Assembly (NCBI GenBank): GCA_020638135.1 | Contig: JACKJE010000035.1 | Location: 1 to 14,760 of the forward strand | Reading direction: 5' to 3' | From: Methylobacteriaceae bacterium | GTDB lineage: Bacteria; Pseudomonadota; Alphaproteobacteria; Rhizobiales; Beijerinckiaceae | DNA: 14,760 nucleotides | Shown: positions 1 through 6,079 of the stretch, one piece after another | Layout: each line of letters begins with the position of its first letter | Numbering within the stretch: the stretch's first letter is position 1 | Translations under genes and position numbers: made by a program | The notes under the pieces: generated by a model | What the model was told of the DNA's origin: nothing | Seen by the model: the letters and a program-made list of their open reading frames with translations, nothing else | The model's database searches: none

Positions 1-2
1 GG

Positions 3-98
3 CGGACGCCGCCCAAACCGGGCGCGCGGGCGAAAATCATCTCGGTCACGCGAAAAATCCTCGTGCGGCGACGCCAGGAGTCGCAGCGGGTCCACTAA
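3..98 (+). CDS. Possible 3' end of an unrecognised upstream gene (partial)
   Basis: A frame that is open from the left edge of the window ends at a TAA at 96-98. It encodes about 31 residues, very basic towards the end (an RKILVRRR stretch followed by QESQRVH). About 26 of the 31 sense codons end in G or C, as in the real genes here, so the frame behaves like coding sequence. I do not recognise the protein; a basic tail of this kind gives no function. It is too short to exclude a chance frame in GC-rich DNA. Sequence to the left of the window would settle it. Confidence 0.35.
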   Translation, partial: RTPPKPGARAKIISVTRKILVRRRQESQRVH

Positions 99-113
99 CA
101 ACCCCCGGGGTTG
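99..113. repeat. 15-bp palindrome just after the stop at 98
   Basis: CAACCCC and GGGGTTG flank a single central C, giving a perfect 7-bp inverted repeat that begins directly after the stop codon of the partial upstream frame. The single-base centre makes it a poor RNA hairpin and no T-run follows, so a protein-binding dyad is as likely as a terminator. The rest of the gap up to the amidase start (114-245) shows no convincing promoter. Confidence 0.3.
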
Positions 114-245
114 AGGGACAGTTAAGATTGCGGCGCTGCAACAGCAGATGCCTTGCGAAACCGGCGACAATGAGGCCGTGCGGACATATCGCTTGAAGCG
201 CGCCGACCGGCGACGCAATCTGCTGTTTCAAAGCCAGAAAGCGCC

Positions 246-1646
246 ATGACCGACCTCCTCTCCCTTTCCGCCCGCCAATGCGCCGACCTGTTCGCCCGCA
301 AGGCCGCCTCGCCCGTGGATTTGCTCGAGGCCGTGCTGAAGCGGCTGGAAGCCGTCGAACCGCAGATCAACGCCTTCGCCCTGGTCGACCGCGCCGGCGC
401 GCGACAGGCGGCGGAGGAAAGCGCCGCGCGCCACGCCAGGGGCGCCGCGATTGGCCCCGCAGACGGGCTGATCGGCACGATCAAGGACAATGTGCTGGTG
501 AAGGGCCTGCCGAACCGGCGCGGCACGCGCACGAGCGTCGACACGCCGGCCGTCGAGGATTCGCCGGCGACGGCGCGGCTGAAGGAGGCGGGCTGCGTCA
601 TCCTCGGCAAGACGACGCTGCCGGAAATCGGCTGGAAGGGGCTCGGCGACAGCCCGCTCTACGGCGTCACGCGCAATCCCTGGAAGACCGGGCATACGAC
701 GGGCGGTTCTTCCGCTGGCGCGGCGGCGGCCGCAGCGCTCGGCCTCGGGCATTTCCACCTCGGCACGGACGGGCTCGGCTCGATCCGCATTCCCGCGGCT
801 TTCACCGGCGTGTTCGGGCTCAAGCCCAGTTTCGGCCGCGTCCCGGCCTATCCGCTCTCGACCATGGCCGTGCTCGCGCATCTCGGCCCGCTGACGCGGC
901 GCGTGGAAGACGGCGCCTTCATGCTGTCGCTGATCGGCCGGCCGGACAGTCGCGACAATACCGCCTGGAACACGCCCTGCCCCGATTACACCGATGGCCT
1001 CGACAAGGGCGTGCGCGGCCTGCGCATCGCCTGGTCGCCGCGCATGGGCTATGTCGATTGCGTCGATCCGGATGTGGCGGCGGCGACCGAAAAAGCCGCG
1101 AAGGTTTTTGCGGAACTCGGCGCGACGGTGGAAGAAGTCGATCCGCCGATCGCGGATCCGCGTGGGATCAGCGACATTCTCTGGCACACGGGCGCGGCGG
1201 TGGCGATGAAACATGTCGGCGTGAGCGACGAGCCGCTGCTTGATCCCGGCCTGCTCGCGGAGGTGAAGTCCGGACGCACGCTGACCGCCGTCCAGTACCT
1301 CGACGCATTTCTCGCGCGCGGAAAACTCGCGCACGAGATGGCGGTGTTCCACGAGACATACGATCTTCTGCTGACGCCACAGATGCCGACCGGCGCCATT
1401 CCGACCGGCGCCGACGTTCCGCCGGGGAGCGCATTCAAACACTGGGTCGAATGGTCGCCCTTCACCTACCCCTTCAACGTCACGCAGCAGCCGGCCGCCA
1501 GCGTTCCCTGCGGCTTGACGCGCGACGGCTTGCCTATCGGATTGCAGATCGTCGGCGCGATGCGCGAGGACGCGCTGGTGCTGCAAGCCGCGCGCGCCTT
1601 CGAACAGGCGCGGCCGTTTGCCATGATCGACGCGCCGCGGGCGTGA
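246..1646 (+). CDS. Amidase-signature family hydrolase
   Basis: This 466-residue protein belongs to the amidase signature family, which hydrolyses carboxamide C-N bonds with a Ser-cisSer-Lys triad. The triad is visible: Lys80 in IKDN, the cis-serine Ser155 in GGSSAG, and nucleophile Ser179 in GSIR. The 24-residue spacing between the two serines matches characterised members. The length is normal for a stand-alone member and no signal peptide is seen, so the enzyme should be cytosolic. The oxyanion loop reads GTDGLGSIR, with Leu177 where GTDTGGSIR-type enzymes have glycine. The ATG at 246 is used because the family N-terminus (helix, then SPVDLLEAVLKRLE) begins there; the ribosome site is weak. 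No GatB or GatC lies nearby, so a GatA role in tRNA amidation is unlikely. A small membrane protein follows after 1 nt and a B3 lactamase after that. The substrate cannot be told from sequence. Confidence 0.93.
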   Translation: MTDLLSLSARQCADLFARKAASPVDLLEAVLKRLEAVEPQINAFALVDRAGARQAAEESAARHARGAAIGPADGLIGTIKDNVLVKGLPNRRGTRTSVDTPAVEDSPATARLKEAGCVILGKTTLPEIGWKGLGDSPLYGVTRNPWKTGHTTGGSSAGAAAAAALGLGHFHLGTDGLGSIRIPAAFTGVFGLKPSFGRVPAYPLSTMAVLAHLGPLTRRVEDGAFMLSLIGRPDSRDNTAWNTPCPDYTDGLDKGVRGLRIAWSPRMGYVDCVDPDVAAATEKAAKVFAELGATVEEVDPPIADPRGISDILWHTGAAVAMKHVGVSDEPLLDPGLLAEVKSGRTLTAVQYLDAFLARGKLAHEMAVFHETYDLLLTPQMPTGAIPTGADVPPGSAFKHWVEWSPFTYPFNVTQQPAASVPCGLTRDGLPIGLQIVGAMREDALVLQAARAFEQARPFAMIDAPRA

Positions 1647-1647
1647 C

Positions 1648-1854
1648 ATGACGACGACCGACAAGACGGATTACGCGCATCGCCGGCTGGTCAATCTCGT
1701 CGCGGCGATCGCGCTGCTCGTGCTCGCCATCATTCTCGTCGTGGCGATGAACATGCTCGACAACCAGCGCCGCCTGCAACGCTGCCTCGATTCCGGACGA
1801 CGCGATTGCCTGACGGTTCCAACGCCGCCGGTCGCGCAGGGCGTGCAGCGATAA
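1648..1854 (+). CDS. Small single-pass membrane protein, function unknown
   Basis: A 68-residue protein begins one base after the amidase stop (TGA, C, ATG), so it is probably translated by coupling. Residues 14-35 form one hydrophobic helix (LVNLVAAIALLVLAIILVVAM). A polar C-terminal tail follows, with two cysteines eight apart (Cys46 and Cys54) in a CLDSGRRDC motif. Basic residues lie on both sides of the helix, so the orientation is uncertain. I recall similar short membrane proteins with a C-SGRR-C tail in Rhizobiales, but know of no assigned function. Its place between a hydrolase gene and an exported metallo-beta-lactamase suggests co-expression only. The coding call rests on the coupling, the clean hydrophobic segment and the tight fit between neighbours. 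Confidence 0.8.
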   Translation: MTTTDKTDYAHRRLVNLVAAIALLVLAIILVVAMNMLDNQRRLQRCLDSGRRDCLTVPTPPVAQGVQR

Positions 1855-1867
1855 GACGGAGGACGGG

Positions 1868-2749
1868 ATGAAGAAAATCGCGCTGCTCGCCGCGCTTTAC
1901 GCTTTGATAGCGACGCCTGCTTCCGCGCAGTCGCTCAAGGATTTTCTCGTCCAGCTGCGCAAGAAATGGGACGCGCCGACCGAGCCGTTCCGTGTTGTCG
2001 ACAACATCTACTATGTCGGCACGCAGGGGCTCGCAGCCTATCTCATCACATCGCCGCGGGGCCATATCCTGATCGACACGGTGATGCCCGGCAATACGGG
2101 AACCACGACCGCGAGTATCGAAAAGCTCGGCTTCAAGGTCGCCGACATCAAGCTGATGCTGAATACGCATGCGCATCTCGACCACACCGGCGGCTTCGCC
2201 GAGATCAAGGCGGCGAGCGGCGCGCAGATGGTGGCGGGCGAAAAGGACAAGCCGCTGCTCGAAAGCGGAACCTATCCGGGACGCGAAAGCGTCGAGGAGC
2301 TGAAATTTCCGCCCATCAAGGTCGATCGCGCCGTCAAGGACGGCGATGTCGTGACGCTCGGCCCGATCAGGCTGGTCGCCCATGCCACGCCCGGCCATTC
2401 GCCGGGCTGCACGACGTGGACGATGGATGTGAAGGACAATGGCGCCGACCACGGCGTCATCTTCTTCTGCAGCGCGACGGTCGCGCTCAACCGGCTCGTC
2501 GGTTCGCCCACGCATCCCGGCATTGTCGAGGACTACAGGCGGACGCTCGCGACCGCCGGCGCGATCAAGGGCGACATATTGCTCGCGCCGCATCCGGAAA
2601 TGTTCGGCATGGACGCCAAGCGCGCCGCGATCACGCCGGGCGCTCCGAATCAATTCGTGAAGCCCGGCGAATTCCAGACCTATCTCGCCAAGCTGAAAGC
2701 CGATTTCGACGCCGGCCTCGCCAAGCAGGAGGCGCAGCAGAAGAAATGA
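1868..2749 (+). CDS. Subclass B3 metallo-beta-lactamase, exported
   Basis: This 293-residue protein starts with a Sec-type signal peptide (MKKIALLAAL, cleavage likely near ASA|Q at 20-21) and should act in the periplasm. The rest is an MBL-fold hydrolase of subclass B3. His101, His103, Asp105 and His106 sit in HAHLDH; His177 in TPGHSPGCTTW; His242 in LAPHPEMF. Together these give the B3 two-zinc set (His-His-His and Asp-His-His). Ser202 lies where B3 enzymes carry Ser221 in place of the B1 cysteine. The B3-typical N-terminal W-AP-PF-VVDNIYYVGT-GLA-YLI stretch (34-60) is complete. GGAGG at 1858-1862 lies 5 nt before the ATG, and the previous gene ends 13 nt upstream. B3 family enzymes hydrolyse beta-lactams including carbapenems, but environmental members vary widely in activity, so a resistance role is inferred, not shown. 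It ends 9 bp from the convergent TerC gene. Confidence 0.93.
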   Translation: MKKIALLAALYALIATPASAQSLKDFLVQLRKKWDAPTEPFRVVDNIYYVGTQGLAAYLITSPRGHILIDTVMPGNTGTTTASIEKLGFKVADIKLMLNTHAHLDHTGGFAEIKAASGAQMVAGEKDKPLLESGTYPGRESVEELKFPPIKVDRAVKDGDVVTLGPIRLVAHATPGHSPGCTTWTMDVKDNGADHGVIFFCSATVALNRLVGSPTHPGIVEDYRRTLATAGAIKGDILLAPHPEMFGMDAKRAAITPGAPNQFVKPGEFQTYLAKLKADFDAGLAKQEAQQKK

Positions 2750-2751
2750 CG

Positions 2752-2778
2752 CGCGCCGTCAGGCGCTCTTGCGGCGCG
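2752..2778. other. Stem-forming inverted repeat at a convergent gene junction
   Basis: CGCGCCG (2752-2758) and CGGCGCG (2772-2778) can pair around a 13-nt loop just past the lactamase stop and over the end of the TerC gene. In plus-strand RNA the stem is followed by AAAA instead of U, so it is not a canonical intrinsic terminator. It may slow read-through between the convergent units, or simply reflect GC-rich coding sequence. Confidence 0.25.
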
Positions 2779-3436
2779 AAAACCTGATCGCGCCGGCGAT
2801 TGCCAGGACGACGACAGCGCCCGCGATGGCGGCGGCGACGTCGGGCGGATCGCCATGGCGGTCGAGCCAATTGGCGACCCAGGGATCTGTCGCGATCATT
2901 TCGCCGGCTACCCAGCCGAGCAATGCTGCGCCCGCCCATACGATGATCGGCCAGCGGTCGATCAGCTTGAGCACCGCGCCGGCGCCGAAGACGACGAGCG
3001 GGATCGACAGGACGAGGCCGAAGACGATGAGGCCGAGATGGCCTTCCGCGACGCCGACGATGGCCAGAACATTGTCGAGCGACATGACGCCATCGGCGAT
3101 CATGATGGTCGCAACTGCGCCCCAGACATTTCTTTCGGCCTTCACCTCGCCGTGCTCGTGATTGTCGAAGACGAGCCGCACGGCGATCCACAGCAGCAGC
3201 ACGCCGCCGATCAGCTTGAGGAAGGGCAGCTTCAACAGCCAGACGACGGCGATGGTGAAAACCACGCGCAAGGCGACCGCCATGGCGGCGCCGAGCGCTA
3301 TGCCGAGCTTGCGCTTGTCATCCGGCAGGTTGCGGCAGGCGAGCGCGATAACGACCGCATTGTCGCCCGACAGCAGCAGATCGAGCCACACGATCTGCAA
3401 GACCTGAAAAGCAAAATAGACGAGCGACTCGGTCAT
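2759..3436 (-). CDS. TerC family integral membrane protein
   Basis: A 225-residue polytopic membrane protein of the TerC family (YjbE/YkoY-like branch). The two family signatures are present: LSGDNAVVIAL at 22-32 and MSLDNVLAI at 118-126. Each carries an acidic residue within a membrane helix. About seven hydrophobic segments can be traced (roughly 5-30, 45-69, 72-91, 106-130, 134-157, 163-181 and 200-218), and the tail is basic. Characterised relatives have been linked to manganese export and to metal loading of exoenzymes; others are known from tellurite resistance loci. No yybP-ykoY type manganese riboswitch can sit directly ahead, because the start overlaps the pcp stop by 4 bp (ATGA). 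Expression therefore probably follows meaB-pcp. The same frame stays open upstream to 3967, but that part is a low-complexity shadow of pcp and the ATG at 3436 is the real start. Confidence 0.9.
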   Translation of the reverse strand: MTESLVYFAFQVLQIVWLDLLLSGDNAVVIALACRNLPDDKRKLGIALGAAMAVALRVVFTIAVVWLLKLPFLKLIGGVLLLWIAVRLVFDNHEHGEVKAERNVWGAVATIMIADGVMSLDNVLAIVGVAEGHLGLIVFGLVLSIPLVVFGAGAVLKLIDRWPIIVWAGAALLGWVAGEMIATDPWVANWLDRHGDPPDVAAAIAGAVVVLAIAGAIRFSRRKSA

Positions 3437-4056
3437 CTGAATTCCGCACTTGCGCGCGTCAGCGCGCGTCGGCGCGCGATGCGCAGCGTCATCGCCGGCA
3501 GGACGTGGGCCAGCGCGCGCGCGAGTTCTGACGGCGCTACACGGCTTTTTTTCGGCGCGTGAATAAAGACGGCCGGCGCCGCCTCCGTCTCGAGCGAACG
3601 CCAGAGCGCGGCGTTGCAGACGTAGTCGCCGGCGTCGTTCGATCGCGCGGCGTCGACGCCCGTTTCGCGCAGGCGCGCGACAAGCAAAGCCGCATCCCAG
3701 GCCGCCGGCAGGCTCGCGTGCGCGCCGGCCGCATGCGCGCGCCGCGCCGCAAAGGCGCCCCGCGCATCGGGCTTCAGGGTCGAGACCATGTTGCGCGCCC
3801 GCGTTTCCACGGTGACGTTGCGGCGCCTGCCGGCGAGGCCCAGATGCACGATCGCGTCCGGCTTCTCTCGCGCGACGCATGCATCGATGAGAGGCCCGAT
3901 CGCGTGGACGACAGGCAGGACGGATGTCACGAGCTTCACGCCCATGCGCGAAAAGCGGCCGCGCCAATGACGTTCGAGATCGGCGAGGATTTCCGCGCTC
4001 GGGTTGTGCGGCGCGCCGGGAAAGGGGCCGAAGGCGGTGACGAGCAAGGTCGCCAC
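3433..4056 (-). CDS. pcp: Pyroglutamyl peptidase I (peptidase family C15)
   Basis: This 207-residue cytosolic cysteine peptidase removes N-terminal pyroglutamate from peptides. The C15 triad is visible: Glu84 in VTVETRARN, Cys147 in AGDYVCNAALW, and His166 in VFIHAPKK. The N-terminal LVTAFGPFPGAPHNPS matches the family's VTGFEPF--NPS segment. The length is close to the usual 200-215 residues. The start is GTG (plus-strand CAC at 4054-4056), one base after the meaB stop, and the gene end overlaps the terC start as ATGA, so translation is probably coupled on both sides. The central part (100-140) is rich in Ala and Arg and more divergent than the active-site blocks. Peptide recycling is the likely role; I see no functional link to MeaB. 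Confidence 0.9.
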   Translation of the reverse strand: MATLLVTAFGPFPGAPHNPSAEILADLERHWRGRFSRMGVKLVTSVLPVVHAIGPLIDACVAREKPDAIVHLGLAGRRRNVTVETRARNMVSTLKPDARGAFAARRAHAAGAHASLPAAWDAALLVARLRETGVDAARSNDAGDYVCNAALWRSLETEAAPAVFIHAPKKSRVAPSELARALAHVLPAMTLRIARRRALTRASAEFR

Positions 4057-4057
4057 C

Positions 4058-5071
4058 TCACACGCCCATATGCGCGGCGATCTCCTCGACCGCCAGCGTC
4101 GGTGTGAGCGCGCCGTCGGCGACCGCGCGTTCGAGTTCCGGCAGGCGTTTCCGCACGGTCGGGTCGGTGCGCAGGCGCGACAGCAGCCGCTCCTCCAGCA
4201 TGGACCACATCCATTTGACCTGCTGCGCGCGCCGCCGCGTGTCGAATTCGCCGGCCTTCTTCGTCTTGAGGCGATGATCCTCCACGCGCGCCCACATTTC
4301 CTGAAGGCCCTCGTTGGCGAGGCCCGAGATCAGCACGACCGGCGGTCGCCAGACGGAGGACGAGGGCTGCAGGATATGCAACGCCGCGAGATATTCGGCG
4401 GCGGCCGCCTCGGCGCGCGCGCGATTGGCGCCGTCCGACTTGTTGACGGCGATCATGTCGGCGATTTCGAGCACGCCCTTCTTGATGCCCTGCAATTCGT
4501 CGCCCGCGCCCGGCAGCATGAGCACGAGAAAGAAATCGGTCATGTCGGCGACGACTGTTTCCGACTGCCCGATGCCGACCGTCTCGACCAGCACGACGTC
4601 GAAGCCGGCGGCCTCGCAGACCAACATGGTCTCGCGCGTGCGCGCCGCGACGCCGCCGAGCGTGCCGGAGGACGGCGAAGGGCGGATGAAGGCGTTGCGG
4701 TCGACCGAGAGGCGCGCCATGCGCGTCTTGTCGCCGAGGATCGAGCCGCCGGTGCGCGAGGAGGAGGGATCGACCGCGAGCACGGCGACCTTGTGGCCGG
4801 CTTCGGTGAGATTGGAGCCGAGCGTGTCGATGGTCGTCGACTTGCCGACGCCCGGCACGCCGGTGACGCCGACGCGAATCGCCCCGCCCGTGTGCGGCAG
4901 CAGGCGCTGCAACAGCGCGCCGGCCTGCGCGCGATGATCGACGCGGCGGCTCTCGATCAGCGTGATGGCGCGCGCCAGCGAGGCGCGGTCGCCCGACAGC
5001 ACGCGCTCGGCCAGCTCCTCGACGGAGCGCTCGGCGGCGCGCGAGACGGCGGGGGGCGCGGCAGGTTTCAT
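4058..5071 (-). CDS. meaB: MeaB/ArgK-type G3E GTPase (methylmalonyl-CoA mutase chaperone)
   Basis: A 337-residue P-loop GTPase of the MeaB/ArgK group. MeaB-type proteins guard adenosylcobalamin loading and reactivation of methylmalonyl-CoA mutase. Visible motifs are Walker A GVPGVGKST (71-79), the DPSSSRTGGSILGDKTRM switch region (101-118), VETVGIGQSE (162-171) and the guanine-specificity NKSD (210-213). The C-terminal helical dimerisation arm follows (about 260-337). The frame is open for 390 bases further upstream, but that part is a shadow of the thioesterase gene. The ATG at 5071 fits the family N-terminus (a helix with AERVLSGDRASLARAITLIES). No ribosome site is seen, and a palindrome with TATATA sits 8 nt upstream, so a leaderless message is possible. 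No mutase gene is in the window, which is common in this group where mutase and meaB are often separate. pcp follows after 1 nt. Confidence 0.94.
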   Translation of the reverse strand: MKPAAPPAVSRAAERSVEELAERVLSGDRASLARAITLIESRRVDHRAQAGALLQRLLPHTGGAIRVGVTGVPGVGKSTTIDTLGSNLTEAGHKVAVLAVDPSSSRTGGSILGDKTRMARLSVDRNAFIRPSPSSGTLGGVAARTRETMLVCEAAGFDVVLVETVGIGQSETVVADMTDFFLVLMLPGAGDELQGIKKGVLEIADMIAVNKSDGANRARAEAAAAEYLAALHILQPSSSVWRPPVVLISGLANEGLQEMWARVEDHRLKTKKAGEFDTRRRAQQVKWMWSMLEERLLSRLRTDPTVRKRLPELERAVADGALTPTLAVEEIAAHMGV

Positions 5072-5073
5072 GC

Positions 5074-5087
5074 CCGCTATATAGCGG
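5074..5087. promoter_or_regulatory. 14-bp perfect palindrome directly upstream of meaB
   Basis: CCGCTATATAGCGG is a perfect palindrome ending 2 nt from the meaB ATG (5071). Its centre TATATA resembles a -10 element placed so that a transcript would start at or near the ATG. No purine-rich ribosome site is present here. It could be a leaderless promoter, an operator, or both. This comes from symmetry and spacing only. Confidence 0.35.
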
Positions 5088-5090
5088 ATC

Positions 5091-5108
5091 GTTTCGCAGG
5101 TGCGAAAC
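5091..5108. repeat. 18-bp inverted repeat between thioesterase and meaB
   Basis: GTTTCGCA and TGCGAAAC flank GG, a perfect 8-bp dyad. With the palindrome at 5074-5087 it fills most of the 41-bp gap between the thioesterase stop and the meaB start. No T-run follows on the minus strand, so an operator or RNA-processing stem is favoured over an intrinsic terminator. Confidence 0.4.
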
Positions 5109-5112
5109 GGGC

Positions 5113-5508
5113 CTATTTCGGAACCGGCTTTGCCGTCTTGAACACCGCCGTCCCGCGGCAGACGAGATCGCCCTCGGCGTTGGCGATCTCCGCTTCCACG
5201 AAGACCAGCGACTTGCCGGCGCGCACGACCCGGCCCTGGCCGACGAGCCGACCGGTCGCCGGCGCCAGGAAGGCGGTCTGCATGTCTACGGTGAGGACAT
5301 TGAAGCCGACAGCCGAGCGCGCGGCCGAGCCCATGCAGACGTCGAGCAAAGTCATCAGCAGACCGCCGTGCGCCACGCCCATCTGGTTGCCGTGGTGGCG
5401 CTGGACCTCGACTTCGAGGCGCGACCGGCCGCCGCCGCTCTCGATCGGTTCTATGCCGCAAAATCCAACAAATGGAATGTCGGCCCCGAATATGTCGGCG
5501 ATCTTCAC
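5113..5508 (-). CDS. PaaI-type hotdog-fold thioesterase
   Basis: A 131-residue hotdog-fold protein of the PaaI/YdiI-like acyl-CoA thioesterase group. The hallmark block is QMGVAHGGLLMTLLD, with His47-Gly48-Gly49 and the presumed catalytic Asp56 in the central helix. The C-terminal strands (TVDMQTAFLAPATGRLVGQGRVVRAGKSLVFVEAEI) follow the usual pattern. Such enzymes hydrolyse acyl-CoA or aryl-CoA thioesters as homotetramers in the cytosol. The substrate here is unknown, and no phenylacetate-degradation genes are in the window, so the PaaI name implies fold only. The start is a GTG at 5508-5506 preceded by AAGGAG at 5 nt spacing on the minus strand, better supported than any internal ATG. It may share a transcript with meaB, but the 41-bp gap with two dyads could separate them. 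Confidence 0.88.
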   Translation of the reverse strand: MKIADIFGADIPFVGFCGIEPIESGGGRSRLEVEVQRHHGNQMGVAHGGLLMTLLDVCMGSAARSAVGFNVLTVDMQTAFLAPATGRLVGQGRVVRAGKSLVFVEAEIANAEGDLVCRGTAVFKTAKPVPK

Positions 5509-5570
5509 TGCGGCTCCTTTCGATTCCCGTCGGCCAGCTGCGCCCGGAAAGGCCGCGTCAACCTGAACAA

Positions 5571-5580
5571 GCGTTAACGC
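5571..5580. repeat. 10-bp palindrome in divergent intergenic region
   Basis: GCGTTAACGC is a perfect palindrome that adjoins the larger dyad at 5579-5605. It could be part of a repressor site in the region between the thioesterase and the first small-protein gene. A 10-bp palindrome alone is weak evidence. Confidence 0.25.
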
Positions 5581-5605
5581 GCTTTGCTCATTTTATGCAA
5601 AGCGC
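5579..5605. promoter_or_regulatory. 27-bp inverted repeat, candidate operator
   Basis: GCGCTTTGC and GCAAAGCGC form a perfect 9-bp dyad around an AT-rich 9-nt centre (TCATTTTAT). It lies in the 182-bp gap between two divergent genes. The left arm overlaps the candidate -35 TTGCTC (5584-5589) of the plus-strand promoter, and the right arm lies in the spacer before the candidate -10 (5608-5613). That is where a repressor would block polymerase. The same sequence could also fold as RNA in a minus-strand leader. Confidence 0.4.
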
Positions 5606-5613
5606 CCTGTAAT
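5584..5613 (+). promoter_or_regulatory. Candidate sigma70-type promoter for the first small protein
   Basis: TTGCTC (5584-5589) and TGTAAT (5608-5613) are 18 nt apart, a reasonable match to -35/-10 elements in an otherwise GC-rich region. Transcription would begin near 5620, giving a leader of about 70 nt. In it GCGGGC (5644-5649) can pair with GCCCGC (5671-5676) just ahead of the ribosome site. No experiment or comparison supports this; it is pattern only. Confidence 0.35.
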
Positions 5614-5690
5614 GGCTCGCGCCTAGCGTTGCGTGGACATTAGCGGGCGGCCGACTTTCTGGTCCAGCGAGCCCGCGTTTTGGAGGCTCC

Positions 5691-5918
5691 ATGGCGACAA
5701 TCGAACGCGCGCTCAATGCGCATAGCCTTTATTGGGTGAAGGACGAAAAGGGCGACCGCATCGGCATCGTCTGGGGGCTCGACGGGCATTGGCGCTGGAC
5801 GGTGGGGCAAACGGACTCGCGCGAGGCGGATTCCTTCGAGGCCGCAAAAGCGGCGGTCGAAGCCATGCTCGGCGAGCGCGTGCGCGTGCGTCCGCGCGGC
5901 GCGCGCGCGGCGGCGTAG
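5691..5918 (+). CDS. Small conserved-pattern protein, first tandem paralog, unknown family
   Basis: A 75-residue protein with GGAGG at 5682-5686, 4 nt before its ATG. It contains ALNAHSLYWVKDEKGDRIGI then VWGLDGHWRWTVG, then a READSFEAAKAAVEAMLGER helix, and a basic Arg/Ala tail. There is no signal peptide or membrane segment. The pattern suggests a small two- or three-stranded sheet rich in Trp followed by one helix. About 44 of the first 63 residues are identical in the gene at 6080-6283, so this is a duplicated gene and real coding sequence, since the differences are mostly conservative. I do not recognise the family and assign no function. The coding frame departs from that of the paralog in the Arg-rich last 12 residues. 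Confidence 0.82.
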   Translation: MATIERALNAHSLYWVKDEKGDRIGIVWGLDGHWRWTVGQTDSREADSFEAAKAAVEAMLGERVRVRPRGARAAA

Positions 5919-6079
5919 TTTCGTCCGGGAAACCTCCGCACGGCGGCTTTGTTCACCTTATCGTCAGGTTTTTTGAAGCATGCTTCGAGGATGGGAAGGG
6001 CGGGGCGCAGGCTGCGTCGCCATTCCGGGTCCCGAAACGGGGCGATTCCCGTGCGGGCCAAGGTCTGACGGAGCGAGCC
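5919..6079. other. Spacer between the tandem paralogs, with a 12-bp palindrome
   Basis: This 161-bp gap separates the two small genes. It holds a T-run (5969-5974) directly followed by the perfect palindrome GAAGCATGCTTC (5975-5986), and a short stem ACGGG/CCCGT (6037-6041 with 6048-6052). The T-run precedes the palindrome on the plus strand, so it is not a terminator in that direction. The second gene may have its own promoter here, but I see no convincing -35/-10 pair. Confidence 0.35.

Noticed and set aside
246..1646. Assignment of the amidase as GatA
   Set aside because: No gatB or gatC is present nearby, and the sequence around the oxyanion loop differs from the usual GatA form.
228..1664. 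A 478-codon open frame antisense to the amidase gene
   Set aside because: It mirrors the amidase codons, is Arg/Ala/Gly-rich without any domain, and the plus-strand amidase has a full catalytic triad. Long antisense frames are expected in GC-rich genes.
3437..3967. Extension of the TerC frame upstream to give a 402-residue fusion protein
   Set aside because: The added 177 residues are an out-of-frame reading of pcp with Arg/Ala-rich low complexity; TerC proteins begin at the ATG at 3436.
5072..5461. Longer MeaB starting at 5461
   Set aside because: The extra part is an Arg/Pro-rich shadow of the thioesterase gene; the family N-terminus starts at 5071.
5113..5508. Linking the PaaI-like thioesterase to phenylacetate release by the amidase/lactamase unit
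   Set aside because: No paa catabolic genes are in the window, the thioesterase is on the other strand in another unit, and the PaaI label reflects fold only.
4004..5566. A 520-codon plus-strand open frame across meaB and the thioesterase
   Set aside because: It runs antisense to two genes with clear motifs, has biased composition and no recognisable domain.
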